NCBI RefSeq assembly: GCF_014649535.1
Contig: NZ_BMTF01000007.1
Span: 248,001 to 312,000 of the forward strand
Direction: 5' to 3'
Length of the DNA stretch: 64,000 nucleotides
Source: Streptomyces gelaticus
GTDB lineage: Bacteria > Actinomycetota > Actinomycetes > Streptomycetales > Streptomycetaceae
Every line of letters starts with the position of its first letter. Within the stretch, counting starts at the first letter, position 1. The position numbers and the translations under genes are program-made. Of this stretch, positions 57,178-64,000 are shown one piece after another. The notes beneath the pieces were generated by a model. That model was not told where the DNA came from. It worked only from the letters and a program-made list of their open reading frames with translations, and searched no databases.

Positions 57178-58149
57178 ATGCAGACCTACCGGTATCCCGG
57201 CCGTTCGTCCGTCCGTCGTCCGCGCACGCTTCTTGCGGCCGGCCTGGTGGCCGGCCTCCTCGCGCTGAGCGGCTGCGGCGCGTCGGACAGTGCGAGCGAC
57301 GCGAGTTCCGGTGACAGCAAGAGGGCGATCGGCGCGGCCGAGCAGGGTGCCGCCGACGCGGCGTCGGGGAAGGCGGAGCAGGGGGCGGGCGGTGCGCCTT
57401 CGCAGAAGAAGAAGTCCGACGCCCTGCCCTCGGGCATCCATGTCATCCGTACCGCCACGCTCTCGGTGGAGGTGACGAACGTGCCGAAGGCGGCCGCGGT
57501 CGCCCGTTCGGTCGCGGAGAGTTCGGGCGGTCTGGTGGCGAGCGAGGAGACCGAGCGGGTCGACGACACGCATGACATGTCACATCTCGTGCTGCGCGTT
57601 CCGCAGGGCGAGTACGACGCGGTGCTCAAGGAACTCGCGGGCACCGGAAAGCTGCTGTCGCGCACCTCGTCGGCGAAGGACGTCACCGACCAGGTGGTCG
57701 ACGTGGAGAGCCGGATCGCCACCCAGCGGGCGAGTGTGGCGCGCGTACGGAAGCTGATGGAGCAGGCCGGGAAGCTCAGCGACGTGGTCACGCTGGAGGG
57801 CGAACTGAGCAGCCGTCAGGCGACCTTGGAGTCGCTGCTCGCCCAGCAGGCGTCGCTGAAGGACCGCACGTCGCTCGCCACGGTCACCCTCGACCTCTCG
57901 GAGCCGGAGACGGTGGTGAAGGACGGCGACGACGACCCCGGCTTCCTGGACGCGCTCGGCGGCGGCTGGCACGCCTTCGTGACGATGCTGCTGTGGCTCG
58001 CGATGGCGGCGGGCGCCGCGGCCCCGTTCCTCGCCGCGCTCGCCGCGCTCGTGCTGCTGTGGCGGCTGCTGCGCCGTCGGCTGCCCGGACGCGGCAAGTC
58101 GCGGACGGCCGGGGCCGCCGGGTCCTCGCCCGCTCCCCCGGCGTCGTAG
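57178..58149 (+). CDS. DUF4349 lipoprotein
   Basis: 323 residues. Lipobox LLALSGCG follows the signal (PRTLLAAGLVAGLLALSGC). A Ser/Gly/Ala-rich linker leads to the DUF4349 core RTATLSVEVTNVPKAAAVAR, LVLRVPQGEYDAVLKEL, DVESRIATQRASVARVRKLME (coiled coil) and LATVTLDLSEPE. The C-terminus has a transmembrane helix and a basic tail. ATG 57178 follows GGGGGG. Function in the cell envelope is unknown. Divergent from hemY. Confidence 0.9.
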   Translation: MQTYRYPGRSSVRRPRTLLAAGLVAGLLALSGCGASDSASDASSGDSKRAIGAAEQGAADAASGKAEQGAGGAPSQKKKSDALPSGIHVIRTATLSVEVTNVPKAAAVARSVAESSGGLVASEETERVDDTHDMSHLVLRVPQGEYDAVLKELAGTGKLLSRTSSAKDVTDQVVDVESRIATQRASVARVRKLMEQAGKLSDVVTLEGELSSRQATLESLLAQQASLKDRTSLATVTLDLSEPETVVKDGDDDPGFLDALGGGWHAFVTMLLWLAMAAGAAAPFLAALAALVLLWRLLRRRLPGRGKSRTAGAAGSSPAPPAS

Positions 58150-58186
58150 CGTGGTCCCTTCGGACTCGGTGTCGAAGGGACCAGGC

Positions 58187-59572
58187 ATGACGGCGGAGCG
58201 ACTGGTGGTCATCGGCGGTGACGCGGCGGGCATGTCCGCCGCGTCCCAGGCCCGCAGGCTCAAGGGCCCCGGCGAGCTGGAGATCGTCGCCTTCGAGCGG
58301 TCCCACTTCACCTCGTACTCCGCCTGCGGCATCCCGTACTGGGTCGGCGGCGACGTCGCGGAGCGGGACGCTCTCGTCGCCCGTACGCCCGAGGAGCACC
58401 GGGCCCGCGGCATCGACCTCAGGATGCGCACCGAGGTCACGGAGATCGATGTCGCCGGGCAGCGGGTGCGGGCGGTGGACCTGGGCACCGGCGAGGCGTA
58501 CTGGACGGGCTTCGACAAGCTGGTGATCGCCACCGGGGCCCGGCCGGTGCGCCCGGTGCTGCCCGGCACGGACGCGCCCGGGGTGCACGGGGTGCAGACG
58601 CTGGACGACGGCCGGGCGCTGCTGGAGTCGCTGGACCGGGCGCCCGGCAGCAGGCGGGCGGTCGTCATCGGGGCGGGCTACATCGGTGTGGAGATGGCGG
58701 AGGCGATGCTGAAGCACGGCTTCGACGTGACCGTGCTCAACCGCGGCGAGCAGCCGATGGCCACGCTCGACCCCGACATGGGGCGGCTGGTGCACGAGGC
58801 GATGGACGGGCTGGGCATCACCACGGTCAACCGGGCCGAGGTCACCGCGATCCGCACCGGCCCGGACGGCCGGGTCCGCGCGGTCACCACGGGCGACGCC
58901 TCCTACCCGGCGGACGTGGTGGTGCTCGGCATCGGGGTGGAGCCGGAGACGACGCTGGCGCGTGCCGCCGGCCTCTCGCTGGGCCCGCACGGCGGCCTGC
59001 TGACCGATCTGTCGATGCGGGTCGTCGGGCACGACAACATCTGGGCGGGCGGCGACTGCGTGGAGGTCCTGGACCTGGTGGCGGGCCGCACCCGCCACAT
59101 CGCGCTGGGTACCCACGCCAACAAGCACGGCCAGATCATCGGGTCCAATGCCGGCGGCGGCTACGGGACGTTCCCGGGGGTGGTCGGCACGGCGGTGAGC
59201 AAGGTGTGCGACCTGGAGATCGCCCGCACCGGGCTGCGCGAGAAGGACGCCCGCGCGGTGGGCCTTCGGTTCGTCACGGCGACGATCGAGTCGACGGGCC
59301 GGGCGGGCTACTACCCGGGGGCGCGGCCCATGACGGTGAAGATGCTCGCGGAGTACCGCACGGGCCGGCTGCTCGGGGTGCAGATCGTGGGCCGGGAGGG
59401 CGCGGCCAAGCGTGTGGACATCGCGGCCGTGGCGCTCACGGCCGGGATGACGGTGGAGCAGATGACCGCCCTGGATCTGGGCTACGCCCCGCCGTTCTCC
59501 CCCGTCTGGGACCCCGTCCTGGTCGCGGCCCGCAAGGCGGTGGCCGCGGTGCGCCGGGCGGGCACCGGCTGA
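58187..59572 (+). CDS. FAD-dependent CoA-disulfide reductase/NADH oxidase-type protein
   Basis: 461-residue flavoprotein. The N-terminal FAD motif is VIGGDAAGMSAASQARRL, the redox Cys is in SYSACGIPYW, the NADH motif is VVIGAGYIGVEMAE, and the AGGDC-type FAD-binding end is IWAGGDCVEV, with a C-terminal dimerisation domain GAAKRVDIAAVAL. Closest to CoA-disulfide reductase/NADH oxidases. ATG 58187 has GAAGGGA upstream. It lies 38 bases after the lipoprotein gene and may share its transcript. Confidence 0.9.
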   Translation: MTAERLVVIGGDAAGMSAASQARRLKGPGELEIVAFERSHFTSYSACGIPYWVGGDVAERDALVARTPEEHRARGIDLRMRTEVTEIDVAGQRVRAVDLGTGEAYWTGFDKLVIATGARPVRPVLPGTDAPGVHGVQTLDDGRALLESLDRAPGSRRAVVIGAGYIGVEMAEAMLKHGFDVTVLNRGEQPMATLDPDMGRLVHEAMDGLGITTVNRAEVTAIRTGPDGRVRAVTTGDASYPADVVVLGIGVEPETTLARAAGLSLGPHGGLLTDLSMRVVGHDNIWAGGDCVEVLDLVAGRTRHIALGTHANKHGQIIGSNAGGGYGTFPGVVGTAVSKVCDLEIARTGLREKDARAVGLRFVTATIESTGRAGYYPGARPMTVKMLAEYRTGRLLGVQIVGREGAAKRVDIAAVALTAGMTVEQMTALDLGYAPPFSPVWDPVLVAARKAVAAVRRAGTG

Positions 59573-59580
59573 ACGCCCGG

Positions 59581-59616
59581 CGGACGGCCCTCGACCGCCC
59601 GGCCGAAGGCCGTCCG
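59581..59616. terminator. Stem-loop between convergent genes
   Basis: CGGACGGCC (59581-59589) and GGCCGTCCG (59608-59616) form a perfect 9-bp stem between the reductase stop (59572) and the hemE stop (59652). Confidence 0.5.
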
Positions 59617-59651
59617 GCAGGCCCGGAGTGCCGGTGCCCGGCCCCGGCGGC

Positions 59652-60725
59652 TCAGCGTTCGGTGCTGGTGTGCACGTACTCGACGAGCCGGGTCAGCGCG
59701 TCCGGGTCCATCGTCGGCATCACGCCGTGCCCCAGGTTGAAGACATGGCCTTCGAGGCCGGCGGCCGCGTCCAGCACCTCCTGGGTCTTCTCCTCCACCG
59801 TCGCCGTGGGCGCGAACAGCACCGCGGGGTCGAGGTTGCCCTGGAGGGCCTTGCCGGGCCCGACCCGGCGCGCGGCCTCGTCCAGCGGGACGCGCCAGTC
59901 GACGCCGACGACATCCGCACCGGCCTCGCCCATCGGGCCGAGAAGTTCACCGGTGCCGACGCCGAAGTGGATGCGCGGGACGCCGTAGGGGGCGACGGCC
60001 TCGAAGACCTTCGCCGAGGCCGGCAGCACCGAGCGCCGGTAGTCGGCGGGGGCCAGCGCGCCCACCCACGAGTCGAAGAGCTGGACGGCCGAGGCGCCCG
60101 CCTCGATCTGCACCTTGAGGAAGGCGCCGGTGATCTCGGCGAGCCGGTCCAGCAGATCCGCCCAGAGCTGCGGGTCGCCGTACATCAGGGCCTTGGTGTG
60201 CTCGTGGTTGCGGGACGGGCCGCCCTCCACGAGGTAGCTGGCGAGGGTGAAGGGCGCCCCGGCGAAACCGATCAGGGGGGTGGCGCCCAGCTCGGCGGTG
60301 AGCAGGCCGATGGCCTCGGTGACGTAGCCGACGTCCTCGGGCGTGAGGTCGCGCAGCCGGGCCAGGTCGGCGCGGGTGCGGATGGGGTCGGCGATGACCG
60401 GGCCGACGCCGGGCTTGATGTCGAGGTCGATCCCGATGGCCTTGAGCGGTACGACGATGTCGCTGAAGTAGATCGCGGCGTCGACCTTGTGCCGGCGGAC
60501 CGGCTGCATCGTGATCTCCGCGACCAGCTCCGGCATCATGCAGGAGTCGAGCATCGGGATGCCTTCGCGCACCTTCAGGTACTCCGGCAGTGAGCGCCCG
60601 GCCTGGCGCATGAACCAGACCGGCGTGTGCGGCACGGGCTCGCGGCGGCACGCCTTCAGGAACGCCGACTCATGGGTGGCGGAGGTCTTCGTCTGCTGGC
60701 CCATGGGGCGATCGTTGGCACTCAC
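59652..60725 (-). CDS. hemE: Uroporphyrinogen decarboxylase
   Basis: 357 residues. Signature [15 protein letters not shown] is near the N-terminus, with [52 protein letters not shown] and [14 protein letters not shown] further on. It converts uroporphyrinogen III to coproporphyrinogen III, feeding HemY-HemQ encoded a few kb away. GTG 60725 gives the conserved start SANDRP; ATG 60704 is an alternative. Divergent from the DUF3000 gene. Confidence 0.97.
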   Translation of the reverse strand: MSANDRPMGQQTKTSATHESAFLKACRREPVPHTPVWFMRQAGRSLPEYLKVREGIPMLDSCMMPELVAEITMQPVRRHKVDAAIYFSDIVVPLKAIGIDLDIKPGVGPVIADPIRTRADLARLRDLTPEDVGYVTEAIGLLTAELGATPLIGFAGAPFTLASYLVEGGPSRNHEHTKALMYGDPQLWADLLDRLAEITGAFLKVQIEAGASAVQLFDSWVGALAPADYRRSVLPASAKVFEAVAPYGVPRIHFGVGTGELLGPMGEAGADVVGVDWRVPLDEAARRVGPGKALQGNLDPAVLFAPTATVEEKTQEVLDAAAGLEGHVFNLGHGVMPTMDPDALTRLVEYVHTSTER

Positions 60726-60816
60726 ACCAGGAATCTTCGCACGAAGCCGTATGCACCCGGGCCCGCCCGGGTGTCCCTCCCTGCGCGAAGCGCCGGTTCC
60801 GCCTACTCTTCCCCGC

Positions 60817-61476
60817 ATGGCTCCGGCTCAGGGACAGTTCTCCGATCAAACAGATGGCGCTGACAGCAAGGACAGCGAGGAGGGTGCTTCCGTCCCGCCC
60901 GCATTCCGGTCGGCGGTGGACGCGTTGCATGCGGCGCGGCTCCGCCCCGAGCTGGAGGTGGAGCCGACGCGGCCGCCCAAGCGGCTCGCTCCGTACGCGT
61001 ACGCCCTGGAGGCCGCGGTCGCCGACGGCGAGGACGATCTCGCCGACGGCCGCCTCGTGCTGCTCCACGACCCGGCCGGGCACGACGCCTGGCAGGGCAC
61101 CTTCCGCCTGGTGACGTTGGTGCGGGCCGAGCTGGAGCCTGAGATGGCCTCCGATCCGCTGCTGCCGGAGGTGTGCTGGTCCTGGCTGACCGGCGCGCTG
61201 GAGGCCCGCGGCCTGTCGTACGGGGAGGCGGGCGGCACGGTGACCCGGGCGGGGTCGCACTACTTCGGCGCGCTGGGCTCCAGACGTCCGGCGACCCAGA
61301 TCGAGATCCGGGCGTCCTGGACACCGCGCGAGGGCCGCGGCGGAGTGCCGGACACGGGGGCGCACCTCATGGCGTGGGGCGATCTGCTGTGCCAGATCGC
61401 CGGGCTGCCGCCGTCGGGCCCCGTCGACGCGGCGGTGGTGAACCTCCCCCAGCGGCGCGGCCCGCAGGTCTGCTGA
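60817..61476 (+). CDS. DUF3000 protein
   Basis: 219 residues of the actinobacterial DUF3000 family: [53 protein letters not shown], and C-terminal [21 protein letters not shown]. No catalytic motif is known. ATG 60817 matches the family start. It sits between hemE and whiI. Confidence 0.9.
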   Translation: MAPAQGQFSDQTDGADSKDSEEGASVPPAFRSAVDALHAARLRPELEVEPTRPPKRLAPYAYALEAAVADGEDDLADGRLVLLHDPAGHDAWQGTFRLVTLVRAELEPEMASDPLLPEVCWSWLTGALEARGLSYGEAGGTVTRAGSHYFGALGSRRPATQIEIRASWTPREGRGGVPDTGAHLMAWGDLLCQIAGLPPSGPVDAAVVNLPQRRGPQVC

Positions 61477-61745
61477 CCTTTCTCCCTGACTTCTTCGCCG
61501 AACTTCATTTCTGGCCGAAACCTTCCCCCGCCGGTAACTGTGCGTCACATTCGTCGCCCAGTCACCGGCGTTCTTTTCGTACAATCGATCACATGTCCGA
61601 TTTGCCCGAATTGTTACTCACGAAATCGTGATCTTCCCCTAAAGGAGCACGGTTCGGCTGCCGAAGAGGTCAATGACCCTTCAAGCACGGTTCGCCCCGG
61701 CTTCATCCCCGAGCCGGCCCGTCCCGCCACTCCCCAGGAGGCCTG
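61477..61745 (+). promoter_or_regulatory. whiI upstream region
   Basis: 269 bases without a gene, AT-richer than surroundings from about 61545 to 61640. It contains the inverted repeat CACGA-AA-TCGTG (61619-61630). Control by developmental regulators is expected for whiI, but I cannot place individual sites with confidence. Confidence 0.45.
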
Positions 61746-62408
61746 GTGTCCGTTCTCCTAGAGCAGCCCGCAAGCCTGGTCGCCTACCGCCCGAACAAGC
61801 CGACGGCCATGGTCGTCGTGGCCGACCCGCGCGTCCGTTCCACCGTCACCCGCCATCTGTGGGCCCTCGGAGTACGTGACGTCATCGAGGCGTCGTCCAT
61901 CGCGGAGGCTCGTCCCCGCGTCGGCAATCCGCGCGACATCTGCGTAGCCGACGTCCACCTGCCCGACGGTTCCGGGCTGACCCTGTTGTCCGAGACCCGA
62001 GCAGCCGGCTGGCCGAACGGCCTCGCCCTTTCCGCCGCCGATGACATCGGCGCCGTACGCAACGCCCTCGCGGGCGGAGTGAAGGGGTACGTCGTCACCG
62101 GCACACGTACCAATATCGGCCACCCCACCCGTCCCGGCGTCGCCCCCATCGGCGCCAACGCCGCCCGTATGCACCGTCGGCCCCCCGGCACCCCGAGCCA
62201 CCCGGGCGGCTACCGCGAACTGTCCGGCCGCGAGGTCGAGGTCCTCCGGCTGGTGGCCGAGGGCCAGTCCAACAAGGCCATCGGTGTCTCCATGGGCCTG
62301 TCCGCCCTGACCGTCAAGAGCCATCTCGCCCGCATCGCCCGCAAGCTCGGCACCGGAGACCGCGCGGGAATGGTGGCCGTCGCCCTGCGCACGGGAATCA
62401 TCCACTGA
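61746..62408 (+). CDS. whiI: Sporulation response regulator WhiI
   Basis: 220-residue NarL/LuxR-type orphan response regulator needed in Streptomyces for late aerial-hypha differentiation, where it works with BldM. The receiver-like part (residues ~20-122) is atypical: the acidic pair is reduced to ADP (Asp27), though Asp69 (VADVHLPDG) and Lys113 remain. A Pro/Arg-rich linker (~125-155) leads to the LuxR DNA-binding domain LSGREVEVLRLVAEGQSNKAI (ending at Ala179 Ile180) and TVKSHLARIARKLG. GTG 61746 has GGAGG upstream. The gene order hemE-DUF3000-whiI supports the assignment. Confidence 0.9.
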   Translation: MSVLLEQPASLVAYRPNKPTAMVVVADPRVRSTVTRHLWALGVRDVIEASSIAEARPRVGNPRDICVADVHLPDGSGLTLLSETRAAGWPNGLALSAADDIGAVRNALAGGVKGYVVTGTRTNIGHPTRPGVAPIGANAARMHRRPPGTPSHPGGYRELSGREVEVLRLVAEGQSNKAIGVSMGLSALTVKSHLARIARKLGTGDRAGMVAVALRTGIIH

Positions 62409-62522
62409 CCCCGCGCTCCGGCCGGCCCGCGCAGGCACGGACCGGCCGGTTTGCATTCATCGGCGCCCGTCGGCGGAACGTTCCGTCGACGGGCGCCGTG
62501 CATACACGGATACCCTTGACAC

Positions 62523-63797
62523 GTGACCGACGCCCAAGAGACCGCAGCAGACACTTCACTGCGAACCACCGGGGGCGCCCCCCCGGACGACGTCGCCCCG
62601 GCGCCGATCCCCTTGCTCGAACCTCGCGAGGGCATTCCCCCGGTGGTGGCGTCCGAGGAGGCCCTCGCCCGGGTGATCGCCGCCTTCGCGGCCGGCTCCG
62701 GCCCGGTGGCCGTCGACGCCGAGAGGGCCTCCGGTTACCGCTACGGCCAGCGGGCCTACCTCGTGCAGCTGCGCCGCGACGGCGCGGGCAGCGCACTGAT
62801 CGACCCCGTCGGCTGCCCCGACCTGTCGGGCCTCGGCGAGGTCCTGACCGGCAGCGAGTGGATTCTGCACGCCGCCACCCAGGACCTGCCCTGTCTGCGC
62901 GAAATAGGGATGACTCCCACCGGGCTCTTCGACACCGAGCTGGCCGGGCGGCTGGCCGGCTTCCCGCGCGTCGGCCTGGGAGCCATGGTCGAGAACGTGC
63001 TCGGATACTCACTGGAGAAGGGCCACTCCGCCGTCGACTGGTCCACCCGCCCGCTGCCCGACCCCTGGCTGCGCTACGCGGCGCTCGACGTCGAGCTGCT
63101 GATCGACCTGCGCAACTCCCTGGAGGACGAGCTCGACCGGCAGGGCAAGCTGGAGTGGGCCCGCGAGGAGTTCGACGCGATCGCCTCGGCCCCGCCCGCT
63201 CCCCCGCGCAAGGACCCGTGGCGCCGCACGTCGGGCATGCACAAGGTCCGCCGCCGCCGCCAGATGGCGGTGGTACGGGAGCTGTGGACGGCACGTGACC
63301 AGGTCGCGCGACGCCGTGACATCTCGCCGGGCAAGGTGCTGGGCGACGCCGCGATCGTCGAGGCGGCGCTCGCGCTCCCGCCGAACGTCCAGGCGCTGAC
63401 CGCGCTGCCCGGGTTCGGCCACCGGATGGGGCGTCGCCAGCTCGAGCAGTGGCAGGCGGCCGTCGACCGGGCCAAGGCGCTGCCGGACGCAGAACTCCCC
63501 CAGCCCGGCCAGACCCTCGCCGGTCCGCCGCCGCCCCGTGCCTGGGCGGACAAGGACCCCGCTGCGGCAGCCCGGCTCTCGGCCGCCCGCGCCGCGGTGT
63601 CGGAGCTGGCAGAGCGGCTGCACATGCCGCAGGAGAACCTGATCACCCCGGACACGGTGCGCCGGGTCTGCTGGGAGCCGCCCAGGAATGTGACCCCGGA
63701 CGCGGTGGAGACCGCGCTCGCCGGGTACGGGGCGCGGCGCTGGCAGATCGAGCAGGTGGCGCCACTGCTGTTCCGCGCGCTGACGCCGGCGGCCTGA
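62523..63797 (+). CDS. rnd: Ribonuclease D family exonuclease with HRDC domain
   Basis: 424 residues. DEDDy nuclease core: Asp65 and Glu67 (VDAERASGYRY), Asp121 (HAATQDLPCL), and Tyr185/Asp189 (RYAALDVELL). An HRDC domain follows (~245-330, RRRRQMAVVRELWTARDQVARRR) with a further C-terminal helical region. Acts in 3' trimming of structured RNA. GTG 62523 starts the frame. A strong hairpin (63857-63898) follows the stop. Confidence 0.92.
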   Translation: MTDAQETAADTSLRTTGGAPPDDVAPAPIPLLEPREGIPPVVASEEALARVIAAFAAGSGPVAVDAERASGYRYGQRAYLVQLRRDGAGSALIDPVGCPDLSGLGEVLTGSEWILHAATQDLPCLREIGMTPTGLFDTELAGRLAGFPRVGLGAMVENVLGYSLEKGHSAVDWSTRPLPDPWLRYAALDVELLIDLRNSLEDELDRQGKLEWAREEFDAIASAPPAPPRKDPWRRTSGMHKVRRRRQMAVVRELWTARDQVARRRDISPGKVLGDAAIVEAALALPPNVQALTALPGFGHRMGRRQLEQWQAAVDRAKALPDAELPQPGQTLAGPPPPRAWADKDPAAAARLSAARAAVSELAERLHMPQENLITPDTVRRVCWEPPRNVTPDAVETALAGYGARRWQIEQVAPLLFRALTPAA

Positions 63798-63856
63798 GGC
63801 CCTTGGCCGGGGGCGTAATCGCGCCAGGTTGTGCGGCCGGTGGCCGGGTGGTGTTC

Positions 63857-63898
63857 CCGATCGCCGGACGGGCTGATTTCAGCCTGTCCGGCGATCGG
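63857..63898. terminator. Strong intrinsic-type terminator after rnd
   Basis: A 20-bp stem (63857-63876 and 63879-63898, one G-U pair) with a TT loop is followed by GCGTTTTC. The left arm begins CCGATCGCCGGAC. It lies 60 bases past the rnd stop and is the clearest terminator in the window. Confidence 0.85.
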
Positions 63899-64000
63899 CG
63901 TTTTCGGGCCCGGTCCCCACGCACCTGCGCCGCGGTCCGGGGCGGAGGGGCCCGCGCGCCCGGCCCGCCCGCATGTGACCTTCGCCGCTCCCGCCGTGGG
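63899..64000. other. Unassigned right end of the window
   Basis: 102 bases after the rnd terminator. GC-rich with no start codon plus ribosome site on either strand that I can support; a gene may enter from beyond the window edge. Confidence 0.4.

Overview
This is a 64 kb chromosomal window from a Streptomyces (or very close actinomycete). The DNA is GC-rich with strong GC bias at codon third positions. GTG and TTG starts are common, and there are many 1-4 bp ATGA/GTGA gene overlaps. It carries a whiI-type sporulation regulator and several actinobacterial families (DUF3000, DUF1707-FHA, SAV2148-type HEPN, GTPase-associated protein 1). The gene order hemQ-hemY ... hemE-DUF3000-whiI-rnd also fits Streptomyces. 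I see no tRNA or rRNA, insertion sequence, prophage, integrase or CRISPR array; this looks like ordinary chromosome with an accessory-flavoured middle.

Layout. 0-10.6 kb: the tail of an aldo/keto reductase, an orphan ABC ATPase, two small proteins, a secreted subtilase, a maltose-type sugar importer without its ATPase, a phosphotransferase, a DnaQ-like exonuclease and an SAV2148-type protein. 11-21.8 kb: the trehalose-from-glycogen genes glgX/treX, treY and treZ, with a degenerate P450, a DUF1707-FHA protein, two paralogous acetyltransferases and a collapsed GH1 glucosidase remnant between treY and treZ. 21.9-28.7 kb: a Xaa-Pro peptidase and a two-component system divergent from a LolD/FtsX-type ABC pair. 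28.7-33.2 kb: a LysR regulator, the threonine catabolic pair kbl-tdh, an acetyltransferase and an unidentified gene fragment. 33.3-37.7 kb: a secreted seven-repeat protein, an orphan GAP1 protein and a Cys-rich small protein. 37.8-41.7 kb: a GntR/DUF1648 pair divergent from a DUF4429-like/ABC operon. 41.7-51.8 kb: msrB, murC, a RibD-like reductase, zapE, an OsmC protein, a Tat-exported PhoX phosphatase, a broken NodB deacetylase, an ABC pair with AIM24, and a Pth2-like protein. 52-54.7 kb: a DUF692/MNIO enzyme coupled to a TIGR04222-type membrane protein with a Cys/Gly/Ser tail, followed by what looks like a shortened second copy. 54.8-63.8 kb: heme biosynthesis (hemQ, hemY, hemE), a DUF4349 lipoprotein, an FAD disulfide reductase, DUF3000, whiI and ribonuclease D.

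The most interesting unit is at 51.96-54.67 kb. A multinuclear non-heme-iron oxidase fused to a helical C-terminal domain is translationally adjacent to a membrane protein whose last ~55 residues are almost only Gly, Ser and Cys, with seven spaced cysteines. This looks like a RiPP-type modification system whose substrate is the tail of a membrane protein. A second theme is decay by internal collapse: the GH1, NodB and P450 loci keep recognisable ends or segments but have lost their middles or starts.
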